Of a DNA stretch of 64,000 bases, positions 20,035-33,948 are shown in pieces. Source of the stretch: Salinicola salarius. Its GTDB lineage: Bacteria > Pseudomonadota > Gammaproteobacteria > Pseudomonadales > Halomonadaceae. Within the stretch, counting starts at the first letter, position 1; each line of letters starts with the position of its first letter. The stretch lies in NCBI RefSeq assembly GCF_002179555.1, contig NZ_NHOU01000002.1:1-64000 (forward strand), given 5' to 3'. The translations under genes and the position numbers were made by a program. The notes below the pieces were generated by a model, which had not been told where the DNA came from, made no database searches, and saw only the letters and a program-made list of their open reading frames with translations.

Positions 20035-21164
20035 TAACACGCATTCCCTTTACGCAGTATCACACTGCCCGCACTGTAGCCCGCACCGAAGGAACACACC
20101 ACCCCCACGTCGCCCTCCTGCAGATCGTCTCGATGCAGGTGAAAAGCGATGATCGATCCTGCCGAGCTGGTATTGGCGTAACGGTCAAGAATCACCGGCG
20201 CTTCTGTCTCCGAGGCTTCTCGCCCCAGCACCCGCTGCGCGATCAGGTCATTCATATGACGATTGGCCTGATGAAGCCACAGTTTCTTGACCGAATCCCC
20301 CGTCAGCGCCTGGCTCTCCAGGTGATCGAGAATCAGCGAAGCGACCATCGGGCAGACCTCCTTGAACACTTTGCGCCCTTCCTGGACGAAAAGCTTGTCC
20401 AATGTCTGCTCAGGTTCATCGGCGAGACGATTGAGAAACCCGAAATTGTTGCGAATGGCGTTGGAGAATTGGGTCACCAGACGCGTGCCGAGTACCGTGA
20501 AATGCTCGCGATCCTGAGCGAGATGATCCGCCTCCAGCAAGATGGCGGTACAGGCGTCACCGAAGATGAAGTGACTGTCGCGGTCGCGGAAGTTGAGATG
20601 CGCCGAACAGATCTCGGGGTTCACCACCAGCACCCGCTCCAGGCTGCCCGCCCGGATCGCATTGGTCGCCATATCGATGGCGAACGTCGCGCTGGAACAC
20701 GCCACGTTCATGTCGAACGCATAGCCTCCGGCGCCCAGTGCCGCCTGAAGCTCGACCGCGACCGCCGGATAGGGCCGCTGGAGATTGGAACAGGCGACGA
20801 TGATCAGATCGAGCTGATCGGCGCGGATACTGGCCGCGTCCAGCGCCTGGCGAGCGGCAGCCACCCCCATCTCGGCCTGCACCGAGAGCGTGTCGTTGGG
20901 CCGCTCGGGAATCCTCGGCCGCATCCGCTCAGGATCCAGGATACCGCTGGCCTCCATTACGTAGCGACTCTCGATACCCGACGCCTTGACGATGAAGGCC
21001 TCGCTCGAGTGTGCCAGCGGCTCGCGTTCGCCGCGGGCGATCGCCTCCGCCTGTCGCGCATTCTCCGAGTCGACCCAGGCATTGAAGCTGGCGACCAATT
21101 CGGCGTTGTCGATCGAATCCGGCGGCGTGAAAAGGCCCGTCGCGGTAATCACGGCTTGCGTCAT
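20034..21164 (-). CDS. Beta-ketoacyl-ACP synthase III (FabH-like, PA3286 type)
   Basis: Thiolase-fold condensing enzyme of 376 residues with the FabH triad: Cys156 in NVACSSATF, His298 in LHQANRHM and Asn331 in YANTSSAGS. It is longer than FabH (about 320), with an extra N-terminal segment, and resembles Pseudomonas PA3286, which condenses medium-chain acyl-CoA with malonyl-ACP, feeding beta-oxidation products back to fatty-acid synthesis. The resemblance is from memory. ATG 21164 follows AGAGGT. It directly precedes mlaA, suggesting a lipid-linked operon. Confidence 0.88.
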   Translation of the reverse strand: MTQAVITATGLFTPPDSIDNAELVASFNAWVDSENARQAEAIARGEREPLAHSSEAFIVKASGIESRYVMEASGILDPERMRPRIPERPNDTLSVQAEMGVAAARQALDAASIRADQLDLIIVACSNLQRPYPAVAVELQAALGAGGYAFDMNVACSSATFAIDMATNAIRAGSLERVLVVNPEICSAHLNFRDRDSHFIFGDACTAILLEADHLAQDREHFTVLGTRLVTQFSNAIRNNFGFLNRLADEPEQTLDKLFVQEGRKVFKEVCPMVASLILDHLESQALTGDSVKKLWLHQANRHMNDLIAQRVLGREASETEAPVILDRYANTSSAGSIIAFHLHRDDLQEGDVGVVCSFGAGYSAGSVILRKGNAC

Positions 21165-21248
21165 CGGCTGTTACCTCTCGCGGCATTGGCCGCATTGATC
21201 CTTATGCGCATCCAGCCGCAGCGGATGCAGTGTGGCGACCCTCGTCGA

Positions 21249-25289
<4,041 letters not shown>

Positions 25290-25377
25290 AGAGATCCTCT
25301 ACGTCGGCGAGATAACGACAGAAACGGGCCGCCACCAAAGGCGATGGCGAACCCGTCATTATAGCGCCGTCGGCGGA

Positions 25378-27114
25378 TCAACTCACGTCCGAGGAGGATT
25401 GACGCTCCGTCGGTGGCGTATCGCCGGCCTGCCGGGACGGCGCGGATTCGCTGCCCGCCGACTCGTCGCGCAGCTCCCGACGCAGCACCTTGCCCACGTT
25501 GCTCTTGGGCAGCTCGTCACGCAGCTCCACGAACTTGGGCACCTTGTAGCCGGTCAGTTCCTGTTTGCACCACTGGCGTAATGCCTGCGGGTCGAGACTG
25601 TCGTTGCGCGCCACCACGAACAGCTTGATGGCTTCTCCGGTCTCTTCGTCGGGGACCCCCACCGCCGCGGCCTCGACGACATCGGGATGGCCCGCGACGA
25701 CCTCCTCGATCTCGTTGGGATAGACGTTGAATCCGGAGACCAGAATCATGTCCTTCTTGCGATCGACGATCTTGACGTAGCCGTCGTCGAGTATCACCGC
25801 CATGTCGCCCGTACGCAGCCAGCCGTCGGCATCCAGCGTTCTGGCCGTGTCTTCCGGGCGGTTCCAGTAGCCCTTCATGACCTGCGGCCCCTTGACGCAA
25901 AGCTCGCCGCGCTCGCCAAGCGGCAATGCCCGCCCATCATCATCGATGACCTTGATCGAGGTGCCAGGTACCGGCTTGCCGATGGTGCCGATCTGCGTCG
26001 CCTCGGGCGGATTGACCAGCGCGATGGGCGAGGTTTCGGTCAGGCCGTAACCTTCGACGATGCCATTACCGGTGGTCTGCTCCCATCGCTGTGCCACCGT
26101 ATGGGTCAACGCCATGCCGCCGGAAATCGTCATCTTGAGGCCGGAAAAATCGAGCGCCTTGAAGTCGTCGCGCTGACAGAGCGCATTGAACAAGGTATTG
26201 AGCCCCACGAATACCGTGAAAGGCGTCCTGGACAGCGTCTTGACGAATCCGGGGAGATCACGAGGATTGGGGATCAGAACGTTGTGCTGCCCGGTGACCA
26301 TCGCGAACAGGCAATTCACCGTGAAGGTGTAGATGTGATAGCAAGGCAGCGGCGCGATGATCGTCTCCTCCCCCTCGACCAGCGCCTTGCCGACCACCTG
26401 CTTGGTCTGCAGCATGTTGGCGATCAGGTTGCGGTGGGTCAGCATCGCCCCCTTGGCGACGCCAGTGGTGCCGCCGGTGTACTGCAGCGCCGCCACGTCG
26501 TCGCCGCGGCTGGCGACCACCTTCACCTGATGCCGGCTGCCGACGGAGAGCGTATGCCGGAAACCGATCGAGCCGGGGAGCGAATAGGCGGGCACCAATT
26601 TCTTGACGTACCGCACCACGCCATTGATCAGCGACCTCTTCGGCCAGGGATGGAGATCCGCCATCTCGGTCACGTAGACATGGCGGATATCGGTCTGATC
26701 GAGCACCTTCTCCAGCTTGTGAGCCATGTTGGCCAGCACCACTACTGCCTTGACACCGGCATCACGAAACTGATGACGCATCTCGCGCTCGGTGTAGAGA
26801 GGGTTGGTATTGACGACCACCAGCCCGGCACGTAGCGCACCGAACACCGCCACCGGGAACTGCAGCACGTTGGGCAACTGGATCGCGATCCGGTCGCCGG
26901 GCTCCAGGTCGGTTTCCTGCTGCAGCCAGGCGGCGAAGTCGCCGGAAAGCCGATCGACGTCACGGTAGCTCAAGGTGTGACCCAGGCAACTGAAGGCCGG
27001 ATGGTCGACGAACCGACGGCACGCCTCGGCGATGATGTCGTTGATCGACTCGAACGCCTCCATGCCCTCCAGCGGCGCTCCCGTTTCGATGCACGGGCTG
27101 ACGCTGTCGCTCAT
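25378..27114 (-). CDS. fadD: Long-chain fatty-acid-CoA ligase FadD
   Basis: Adenylate-forming enzyme of 578 residues activating fatty acids with CoA and ATP at the inner membrane. The AMP-binding motif YTGGTTGVAKGAM and the FACS region GWLRTGDMAVILDDGYVKIVDRKKDMI (split here as two blocks of the same region) are present, plus the C-terminal lysine loop VPKFVELRDELPKSNVGKVLRR region. ATG 27114 follows GGAGATCCT. The C terminus has a Ser/Pro-rich tail of about 25 residues that is not conserved in the family. Confidence 0.94.
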   Translation of the reverse strand: MSDSVSPCIETGAPLEGMEAFESINDIIAEACRRFVDHPAFSCLGHTLSYRDVDRLSGDFAAWLQQETDLEPGDRIAIQLPNVLQFPVAVFGALRAGLVVVNTNPLYTEREMRHQFRDAGVKAVVVLANMAHKLEKVLDQTDIRHVYVTEMADLHPWPKRSLINGVVRYVKKLVPAYSLPGSIGFRHTLSVGSRHQVKVVASRGDDVAALQYTGGTTGVAKGAMLTHRNLIANMLQTKQVVGKALVEGEETIIAPLPCYHIYTFTVNCLFAMVTGQHNVLIPNPRDLPGFVKTLSRTPFTVFVGLNTLFNALCQRDDFKALDFSGLKMTISGGMALTHTVAQRWEQTTGNGIVEGYGLTETSPIALVNPPEATQIGTIGKPVPGTSIKVIDDDGRALPLGERGELCVKGPQVMKGYWNRPEDTARTLDADGWLRTGDMAVILDDGYVKIVDRKKDMILVSGFNVYPNEIEEVVAGHPDVVEAAAVGVPDEETGEAIKLFVVARNDSLDPQALRQWCKQELTGYKVPKFVELRDELPKSNVGKVLRRELRDESAGSESAPSRQAGDTPPTERQSSSDVS

Positions 27115-27240
27115 AGGATCTCCTTGATTCGTGTCGGTTACTCGACCTTATAACAGGATCGGACCGGCGAGGCGCTGCCACCAAGGTTGTAAGGGAACCG
27201 CAAACCGTCGTCCGGGCAGCCCCATAGTGCGTCGGCGTGG

Positions 27241-29037
27241 TTAGACCGAGGGTTCTTCGCGCCGCGCCAGGCGGCGTCGCTTGGCCGCTCGCCGCCAGCG
27301 TAGCAGCATCCAGAGCAGCAAAAGCGCCGCAATCACGATCCACGTCACCGGGCGCTGAGCGTAGGTTTCCACGTAAGGCCTGGCCAGTCGCCATCCCTGC
27401 TGGGCCTTGTCGACGGCGATATCGGCCATCTGCGAAGGGGTCAATCCATCAGCGAAGTCATTACCGTCATCGGCATTCACACTGTCTTCTTGCTGGCGCG
27501 ACTCGCTGGCGACACCCTGCTCGAAATCGGCACCGCTCAGGCCCACCGCGGCGTCGGGATTGAGACGCACCACCGGGAGATCGAGATGCAACGTGCGGCC
27601 ATCCAGCTGCGCCTCGGCGGTGATTCTGACCGGCAGCGACTCGTTGGGATCCGTCTGCGGTACCGCGATCGTCCATTCCCGATCGCCGGTCTGGCGTATG
27701 TCGAGCGAACGGCCGGTGAGGCTTGCGCTCAGCCGGGTGTTGTCGACGTTGAGATCCGGGTGGTTGGCATGCACCACGATCCGGGTGCCATCCTCGCTCA
27801 GCACGGCACTCAGGGCAGCAACCACGTTCACCGGCTGCACCTGCTGGCGAATCATGCGCTCGCTGCGCGCCGTGATCGTCAGGCGCGCGTTGCCCAGCTG
27901 GTCGGCACCCGGCAGCTCGCCACGGAAATGATCCTCGGACGAGGCCAGCGCCGTCTCGGCGAGCGTCGCGTCGTCGAGATCCCGCAGTTCGGCGCGCACG
28001 CTCATCCCCGCCGGGTGCTCGTCGGCGGCCAGCGTCCTGCCTTCCGAAGCCAGCCAGACATCCAGCGGTGTCGAAAATCCCTGATAGAGCGTCGCCGGCA
28101 GCGGCTCGCTGCGCAGCACCGTATCGGCATGGATGCCGATACGACTGTCGGCACCGATATCGCCTTCGATCTGCCATTCGCCCGGTGCGGGGTCGGGCAC
28201 GGTGATCAGGTCGTAGCGGTCACTGCTCAGCCATTCCACGGAACCCGGGTGGTCATCGCGGGAGTATCGCTGCCCGCCGGGGCCGATCAGAACCGGCGAA
28301 TCGACGCCCGGCGCGTGGAACAGCAAGGCATTGAACTCGTCGATATCGTCATCGACGCTAAAGCGCTGTCGATCGTCGATGGGCACCTGGTCGCCCGGCA
28401 GAATGCGGTCGAGAACATCCAGGAAGGCCCGCAGCAACTCTTCGGGCGTGTCGGCCACCGCCGCCAGCCCGCCGGTGGTCTGCGCGACCTGCTCGAGCAG
28501 CGGCAGGTCGACGTTGTTGGAGAGCGCGATGGGATGCACGACGACGCCGCGCGCGGCGAGGTCCGGCCCCAGCTCGGTGATGATGCGCTGGCGTGAAGCG
28601 CTGTCACGTTGCGCCTTGTCGCTACCGGAAGCCGGCAGGTCGACCATGCCGTCGGTCAACAGGATCAGATGCCGATTGCCGCTGTCCGGCGTCGCACTCG
28701 CCGTCTGCCGCAGCGCGCGCTCGATATCCGTGAACTGCTGGTAGTCGGTCAACTGCGAAGCCATGCTTCCGGCCTGCTCCCGCCAGGCATCGACGACCTC
28801 GCCACTCGGCAGCGGGTTGGCGACGGTGGTCCCGAAGGTCCAGACCGATCCTCGCGCACTGGGAGGCAGCAAGGTCGCGGCGAAACCCAGTGCATTGGCG
28901 CGCAGGTTGCCGGGATCGTTCTGTTTCATGCTGCCGGAAACGTCGATGACCATCCGCACGTCCGGCGCCGTCTGCGCCAGCGCCCAGCCGGGAGACATCC
29001 CCGCCGCCAATATCAGAATCAACAACAACGCACGCAT
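27241..29037 (-). CDS. Exported von Willebrand A domain protein with C-terminal membrane anchor
   Basis: Protein of 598 residues: signal peptide (MRALLLILILAAGMSPGWALA), VWA domain from residue 26 with a complete MIDAS motif D32-V-S34-G-S36 and LLTDGM, a long beta-rich region with two or three Ig-like segments (about 260-500), and one membrane helix near the end (WIVIAALLLLWMLL) followed by a basic tail. Most of it would be periplasmic. The ATG at 29037 follows AAAGGAAG. The membrane protein upstream is 65 bases away. The function is unknown; it could be an adhesin, envelope-stress factor or assembly partner. Confidence 0.75.
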   Translation of the reverse strand: MRALLLILILAAGMSPGWALAQTAPDVRMVIDVSGSMKQNDPGNLRANALGFAATLLPPSARGSVWTFGTTVANPLPSGEVVDAWREQAGSMASQLTDYQQFTDIERALRQTASATPDSGNRHLILLTDGMVDLPASGSDKAQRDSASRQRIITELGPDLAARGVVVHPIALSNNVDLPLLEQVAQTTGGLAAVADTPEELLRAFLDVLDRILPGDQVPIDDRQRFSVDDDIDEFNALLFHAPGVDSPVLIGPGGQRYSRDDHPGSVEWLSSDRYDLITVPDPAPGEWQIEGDIGADSRIGIHADTVLRSEPLPATLYQGFSTPLDVWLASEGRTLAADEHPAGMSVRAELRDLDDATLAETALASSEDHFRGELPGADQLGNARLTITARSERMIRQQVQPVNVVAALSAVLSEDGTRIVVHANHPDLNVDNTRLSASLTGRSLDIRQTGDREWTIAVPQTDPNESLPVRITAEAQLDGRTLHLDLPVVRLNPDAAVGLSGADFEQGVASESRQQEDSVNADDGNDFADGLTPSQMADIAVDKAQQGWRLARPYVETYAQRPVTWIVIAALLLLWMLLRWRRAAKRRRLARREEPSV

Positions 29038-29102
29038 TTTTCGCTTCCTTTCGAAATACACGTCAGGACGAGATCATCTCATCCGAAAATCTACTCGGCT
29101 CA

Positions 29103-29561
29103 TCAGTTGACCACCGGCTCGCGGCGGGTCCGCCCCTTCGCTCGCGGCGCCGGCCCCTCCTGCGGCGAGCTCCGCTTTCCCCGGCGCGGGCCGTCGCCAG
29201 CATCGCCTCCATCGTGGCGGCGAGCCAGTAGCCGCCATGCCAGCACGCCCAGCACCGCTCCCATGGCGGCACCTGCCAGTAGCAGCGGCAGCGCGCCGGC
29301 GACCTGGCCGCCATCGTGCTGGAGCACGCCGACCGCCATGACCACGACGGCTGGTGCCAGGCCGGAGTACGTCTCTCCCGGTTCCAGCAATGGCAGCGAG
29401 AATGGCGCCACCATCCACAACCCGCCAGCGACGATGCCCACCAACACAAGACGCGGCAGCAACGGCAGCAGTCGCACGCCCAGATAACCGGTGATCAGAA
29501 CGACCAGAGACAGCACGCCATAACTCAGCCAGAGTTGCGGCAGGGAATCGGAAAACAGCAT
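29103..29561 (-). CDS. Small inner-membrane protein of unknown function
   Basis: Protein of 152 residues with four hydrophobic segments (about 12-32, 36-53, 65-82, 85-110) and a basic, disordered cytoplasmic-looking tail from about 112 rich in Arg, Gly and Pro. I do not recognise a family. It precedes the VWA gene by 65 bases on the same strand, so the two may form a unit. No strong ribosome site precedes the ATG at 29561. Confidence 0.6.
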   Translation of the reverse strand: MLFSDSLPQLWLSYGVLSLVVLITGYLGVRLLPLLPRLVLVGIVAGGLWMVAPFSLPLLEPGETYSGLAPAVVVMAVGVLQHDGGQVAGALPLLLAGAAMGAVLGVLAWRLLARRHDGGDAGDGPRRGKRSSPQEGPAPRAKGRTRREPVVN

Positions 29562-29805
29562 GGTAATGACTCTCGATTCATACGATTTGGGACATGGTAC
29601 ACTCCAAGTCGGTAAAGCACAGCCGCGCCGCTATCCGACGTGGCATGCGGCTCGCCCCCGCCGCACGGCCTCCCGAGCGCAACAGACGGCAATCGTCCCA
29701 CGGCATTGTCGAAGCGCGATTGTCAGAAGTATCCTTTTTCGACGTTGACGCCTCCTTTTTCGATGTCATTGAAACAGCCTGCCCGAAAGGACCTTTCCTC
29801 GACCC

Positions 29806-31872
29806 ATGCCCCGCTCGCAGACGACACAAACACCACCCGTCGCTCACTTTCGCCGTAGCGACGATCCCGACTGGCACTGGCTGGAGTCCCGCGATGACCC
29901 GCAGGTCAAGGCATTCCTGCGCGCAGCCAATCGTGAAAGCGATGCTTTCTTTGCCCCGCTGAAACCGCTGGAAGATGCCCTCTACGACGGGCACCTGGCG
30001 CGCCGGGAACTCAAGGTCACCGGTTTGCCGACGACGCTCGAACGGTTCCGCTACTGGAGCGAAACGGCCGCCGATGCCGACTACCCCTTGTGGTGGCGCC
30101 AAACCAGGGACGGCGATACCGCGCCCGAGCTGCTGCTGGACCTGGAAGCTCGCTCCCAGGCCCATGATTTTCTCGAACTGGGCGACATGGCGATCTCGTC
30201 GGACGAACAGTGGCTGGCCTGGACGGAAGATGCCAGCGGCAACGAATATTTCGATCTCTACCTGAAGCGGCTGCCGGACGGCGAACCGCAACGGCTGCGC
30301 AGGCGCATCGGGCCGGATCTGGTGTGGGCGGAGGATAACCGGACGTTGCTGTTCACCCGTTACGATGCCACGCAGCGCCCCGCTACCGTGTGGCTTCTGC
30401 GGCCGGAGGACGATCACTGCGAAAAGATTTTCGAGGAAGTGGACGTCGAGTTCTGGGTCGGGCTGGGCAAGACACGCTCCCGTCAGTGGCTGGTACTGGA
30501 GACCGCCTCGAAGGACACCTCGGAGTGCCACCTGATCCCGGCGACAGCGCCCCGGACGGCGCCGGCATGCGTCCGGCCGCGGGAGACCGGCGTCGAGTAC
30601 ACGCTGGAGCATCGCGACGACGTCTTTTACGTGCTGCACAATCGTGACGGCTCGCATTTCCGCCTGGATACGGCCCCCGTCTCACAACCCGACTCATGGA
30701 CGCCGCTGGTCCCGCACCGCGAGGACGTCACGCTCGAGGGCATCGATGCCTTTTCCTGGGGCGTGGTCGTCACCGAACGTGACCACCACGAAGCCCAGGT
30801 CTACCTTCGCGTCATCGAGCAAGGGGAAGCCGATCTGGACGGGAATGCTCAAGCTGACGAAGGGCTACCGGGGAGCCGGCTTCCGCTTCCCGAAGCTCCC
30901 TGCAGCCTGGCGCTTGGCGACACGCCGGATTTCCATACCCGCAAGCTGCTGCTGCGCGAAGAGTCGTTCACCCTACCAGTACGCTGGGTCGAGCACGATC
31001 TCGACAGCGGAGAGCAGCGCGTGCTCAAGACTCAGCCGCTGCATGGCGACCTGCAGCCCGACGATCTGGTCTGCCGGCGGCTCTGGGCCGAAGGTCACGA
31101 TGGCGAGCGCATTCCCGTTTCCGTGGTGGCCCGAGCCGACAGGCTCGGTCAGGCACCGATGCCGACGCTGCTCTATGGCTACGGCGCGTACGGCGAAGTG
31201 CTCGATCCCTGGTTCTCGATTGCTCGCCTGGAACTGCTCTCTCGAGGCGTCGCGTTTGCCGTCGCTCACGTACGCGGCGGCGGCGATCGGGGCGAACCCT
31301 GGTATCTGGCGGGCAAGCTGGAGCACAAGGAGAACAGTTTCAGGGACTTTCTCGCGGCGCGTCAGGCCCTGGTCGCCGAAGGAATTGCCGATCCCGAACA
31401 CATCGCAGCCTATGGCGCCAGCGCCGGCGGCCTGCTGGTCGGCGCCAGCCTCAATCTCGAGCCGGAGGCGTTCTGCGCGGCGGTACTGGACGTGCCTTTC
31501 GTCGACGTGCTGCGGACCATGGAAAATCCAGATCTGCCCCTCACCACGGCGGAGTACACGGAGTGGGGAAACCCGGACGAACCGGCCGTACGGCGACGCA
31601 TCCGCGATTATTCGCCGCTGGACAACCTGAACGCGCAGCCCTACCCCAGCGTCCTGCTGCAGGGCAGCTGGCACGATTCGCGGGTGCCCTACTGGGAGCC
31701 CGCCAAGCTCTACGCACGCATGACGGAACTCGGCAGCGCGCGTGGCCCGGTCCTTCTGCGTACCGACATGGCCGCCGGCCACGGTGGCGCGTCAGGACGA
31801 TTCAAGGCATGGCGAGACAACGCCCGCCAGGACGCTTTCATCCTATGGGCACTGGGGCGAGACGCCGTCTGA
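29806..31872 (+). CDS. ptrB: Oligopeptidase B (prolyl oligopeptidase family)
   Basis: Serine peptidase of 688 residues with an N-terminal seven-bladed propeller (about 70-400) and a C-terminal alpha/beta-hydrolase domain. The catalytic triad is Ser539 in YGASAGG, Asp624 in SWHDSRVPY and His659 in AAGHGGASGR; the trypsin-like branch is indicated by YTEWGNP and the length. It cleaves short peptides after basic residues in the cytoplasm. Start ATG at 29806. It is transcribed away from the VWA cluster. The 244 bases upstream (29562-29805) hold no gene I can support. Confidence 0.93.
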   Translation: MPRSQTTQTPPVAHFRRSDDPDWHWLESRDDPQVKAFLRAANRESDAFFAPLKPLEDALYDGHLARRELKVTGLPTTLERFRYWSETAADADYPLWWRQTRDGDTAPELLLDLEARSQAHDFLELGDMAISSDEQWLAWTEDASGNEYFDLYLKRLPDGEPQRLRRRIGPDLVWAEDNRTLLFTRYDATQRPATVWLLRPEDDHCEKIFEEVDVEFWVGLGKTRSRQWLVLETASKDTSECHLIPATAPRTAPACVRPRETGVEYTLEHRDDVFYVLHNRDGSHFRLDTAPVSQPDSWTPLVPHREDVTLEGIDAFSWGVVVTERDHHEAQVYLRVIEQGEADLDGNAQADEGLPGSRLPLPEAPCSLALGDTPDFHTRKLLLREESFTLPVRWVEHDLDSGEQRVLKTQPLHGDLQPDDLVCRRLWAEGHDGERIPVSVVARADRLGQAPMPTLLYGYGAYGEVLDPWFSIARLELLSRGVAFAVAHVRGGGDRGEPWYLAGKLEHKENSFRDFLAARQALVAEGIADPEHIAAYGASAGGLLVGASLNLEPEAFCAAVLDVPFVDVLRTMENPDLPLTTAEYTEWGNPDEPAVRRRIRDYSPLDNLNAQPYPSVLLQGSWHDSRVPYWEPAKLYARMTELGSARGPVLLRTDMAAGHGGASGRFKAWRDNARQDAFILWALGRDAV

Positions 31873-31899
31873 CGCTAGCGGGAGTGCACCTCGGGGGAC

Positions 31900-31928
31900 G
31901 CCGGCGGGAGGAGTGACATCCCGCCGGC
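31900..31928. terminator. Hairpin between convergent ptrB and ycgN
   Basis: Inverted repeat GCCGGCGGGA / TCCCGCCGGC with a nine-base loop between the two stop codons. The T run is weak on both strands; probably a shared terminator. Confidence 0.55.
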
Positions 31929-31935
31929 TGAGGGT

Positions 31936-32391
31936 TCAACGTTGCTCGTCGAGGGGAATAATGTCGATGATGTGTTCTTCATAGTCGGCATCATCGACCT
32001 CGGCTTCGCTGACGGCGAAATGGCGAACGCTCATCTTGCGCTCGTGCATGCGGCGATCACTGCCGCTGCGCAATGGATGCCAGCTGGCCAGCTTGCGCCC
32101 CTCGGCGACACGCCGGTAGGCACAGCTGTGCGGCAGCCAGTGAAACTGGTCCAGGTTCTCCAGACTCAACTGGGTACACTCGGGTACCCGCTCGAAGCGA
32201 TGCGCATAGTCGCTGCAGCGGCAACTGCCGATGTCCAGCAGTCGGCAGGCCACGTTGAGGGTGGCGACGTCTCCCGTATCGGCGTCTTCCATCTTGACCA
32301 GACAGCACTTGCCACAGCCGTCGCACAACGCCTCCCACTCCTGCTGGGTCAGTTCTTCCAGAGGGAACCGCTCCCAGAATCGCTCACGCAT
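31936..32391 (-). CDS. ycgN: YcgN family cysteine-cluster protein
   Basis: Protein of 151 residues, length of E. coli YcgN (UPF0260, YkgJ/CxxCxxC family). The cysteine cluster CDGCGKCC and later Cys residues (NVACRLL, SCRCSDY) are conserved and may bind metal or an Fe-S cluster. ATG 32391 follows AAGGAGAG; the frame continues upstream, but that would overlap ycgL. The biochemical function is unknown. Confidence 0.88.
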   Translation of the reverse strand: MRERFWERFPLEELTQQEWEALCDGCGKCCLVKMEDADTGDVATLNVACRLLDIGSCRCSDYAHRFERVPECTQLSLENLDQFHWLPHSCAYRRVAEGRKLASWHPLRSGSDRRMHERKMSVRHFAVSEAEVDDADYEEHIIDIIPLDEQR

Positions 32392-32453
32392 ACGACTCTC
32401 CTTGCCTTGGCTCAGGGCCGCCCCGGAAGAACGGGTGCCACGTTCGGCCAGGA

Positions 32454-32744
32454 TCACTCATCCCGCCGGGTAAACAGGTCCAGCATCTCGGGATCCTTGG
32501 GCGGCGGCATCTGCAGATAGAACCCCTGCCCCCGGATCGCCGCCATGACCTTGACCACATCGACCCGCGCCAGCGGTCGCTCGGGCCGCAGCAACAACGT
32601 CATCACCGGGATCGGTCGACCGAATTGCTCGCGCAGCGCCTGGGGCACCGGCGCCATGCCGCGCGCCTTGTCGAGATAGAGATACATTTCATCCCGTCGC
32701 GAGCTCTTGACGATCTCGCAGATGAGCCTGGAGGTATCGTTCAT
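32454..32744 (-). CDS. ycgL: YcgL domain protein
   Basis: Small protein of 96 residues with the YcgL fold ([19 protein letters not shown] at the N terminus, [10 protein letters not shown] near the end). The ATG overlaps the rnd stop as ATGA, suggesting coupling. ycgN is 62 bases downstream. Function unknown. Confidence 0.9.
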   Translation of the reverse strand: MNDTSRLICEIVKSSRRDEMYLYLDKARGMAPVPQALREQFGRPIPVMTLLLRPERPLARVDVVKVMAAIRGQGFYLQMPPPKDPEMLDLFTRRDE

Positions 32745-33868
32745 CACGCGGCTTCCTGCTCGGCAAGCGCCTGCTTCCAGTCGGCCGATAGCTGCTGCCC
32801 ACGCCACCCGGTCGGCAACGGCAAATCCAGCTGCCTGAGATGCGCGGTGACCACCGCCTCCATTTCCGCTCGGTTGGAGAGCCGTTCGGGTGCCAGCCCC
32901 AATGCTTCGGCACGGGTCTGTACGACCTTTTTCAGCGCCTTAAAGCGGCACTTGAAGGCAGGGGATGTCGGGACCGGCAAAGGTTCGCAGAGTTCGGACG
33001 CCTCCCGATGCTGCGCTGTCTTGACCAGCGCCAGCATCGCGTCCCCTTCCCGCTTGACGAGACTTGGCGTCATGCCATCGACGGCGGCCAGTTCATACCG
33101 GTTGCTCGGCATGGCCTCGGCGATAGCGTAGAGCACGCTATCCTTGGCCAGCCAGCCCCGCGGCACATCCCGACGCCGCACTTCGGTTTCACGCCAGGCG
33201 GTCAGCTCCCGATACGCTTCGACCTGCCGGGGCTGCAGGCGCCATAGCTGGCGATGGCGGGTGTACCACTGCTCGCCGGCAGCAGCGTTGCGACCCTGGC
33301 TCAACGCCTCGCACTCTTCCTCGAACCAGCGCTCGCGTCCCAGCGTCGCCAACGCCTGACGCTGCTGCTCCCAGATCACCGGAAGATAGACGACATCGAG
33401 AGCGGCATAATCGAGCTGCGCCGGTGTGAGCGGGCGCTCGAGCCAGTTGGAACGCGTCTCCTCCTTGGGCAGATCGACGCCGCAACGCTGCGCGACCAGG
33501 CGTCGATAGCCCATGGCCGGGTCGGCGCCAAGGAAGGATTCGGCGATCTGCGTATCGACCAGCGGAGCCACCGTCACGCCTGCCCATAGCGCCAGCACAT
33601 CGAGATCCTCGCTGCAGGCGTGGATCAGTTTCGGCGGGCCGGCGCTCAGCAATTGCCGCAAATCGTCACTTGCCGCGATCGCCTGAGGATCGATCAGATA
33701 GACGACTTCCCCGGCCGTCAGCTGGATCAGCGCCGGCACGGGAAAAAAGCTCGACTCCCGGAAGAATTCGGTATCCAGGGCGACGAGATCCGCCGTGGTC
33801 AACGCCTCGCAAGCGGCCTGCAATCCTTCCGGGGTGTCGACCCAACACAGCGAATAGTCAAAACTCAT
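32744..33868 (-). CDS. rnd: Ribonuclease D
   Basis: Exoribonuclease of 374 residues trimming tRNA 3' ends. DEDD motif I LDTEF (Asp32, Glu34), motif II near SEDLDVLALW and motif III with YAALDVVYLPVIW are present; HRDC-like domains fill the C-terminal half. ATG 33868 follows AGAGGGA. It heads the rnd-ycgL-ycgN unit. Confidence 0.95.
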   Translation of the reverse strand: MSFDYSLCWVDTPEGLQAACEALTTADLVALDTEFFRESSFFPVPALIQLTAGEVVYLIDPQAIAASDDLRQLLSAGPPKLIHACSEDLDVLALWAGVTVAPLVDTQIAESFLGADPAMGYRRLVAQRCGVDLPKEETRSNWLERPLTPAQLDYAALDVVYLPVIWEQQRQALATLGRERWFEEECEALSQGRNAAAGEQWYTRHRQLWRLQPRQVEAYRELTAWRETEVRRRDVPRGWLAKDSVLYAIAEAMPSNRYELAAVDGMTPSLVKREGDAMLALVKTAQHREASELCEPLPVPTSPAFKCRFKALKKVVQTRAEALGLAPERLSNRAEMEAVVTAHLRQLDLPLPTGWRGQQLSADWKQALAEQEAA

Positions 33869-33948
33869 TCAGATCCCTCTCGGCCCGTCATTCGGCCGGC
33901 ATTACAAAAAATCGGAGCGAGGGCTCGGCGGACGAGCCACCGATGCCC

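Noticed and set aside
25687..26835. 382-residue plus-strand frame opposite fadD
   Set aside because: Antisense shadow; FadD motifs on the minus strand are complete.
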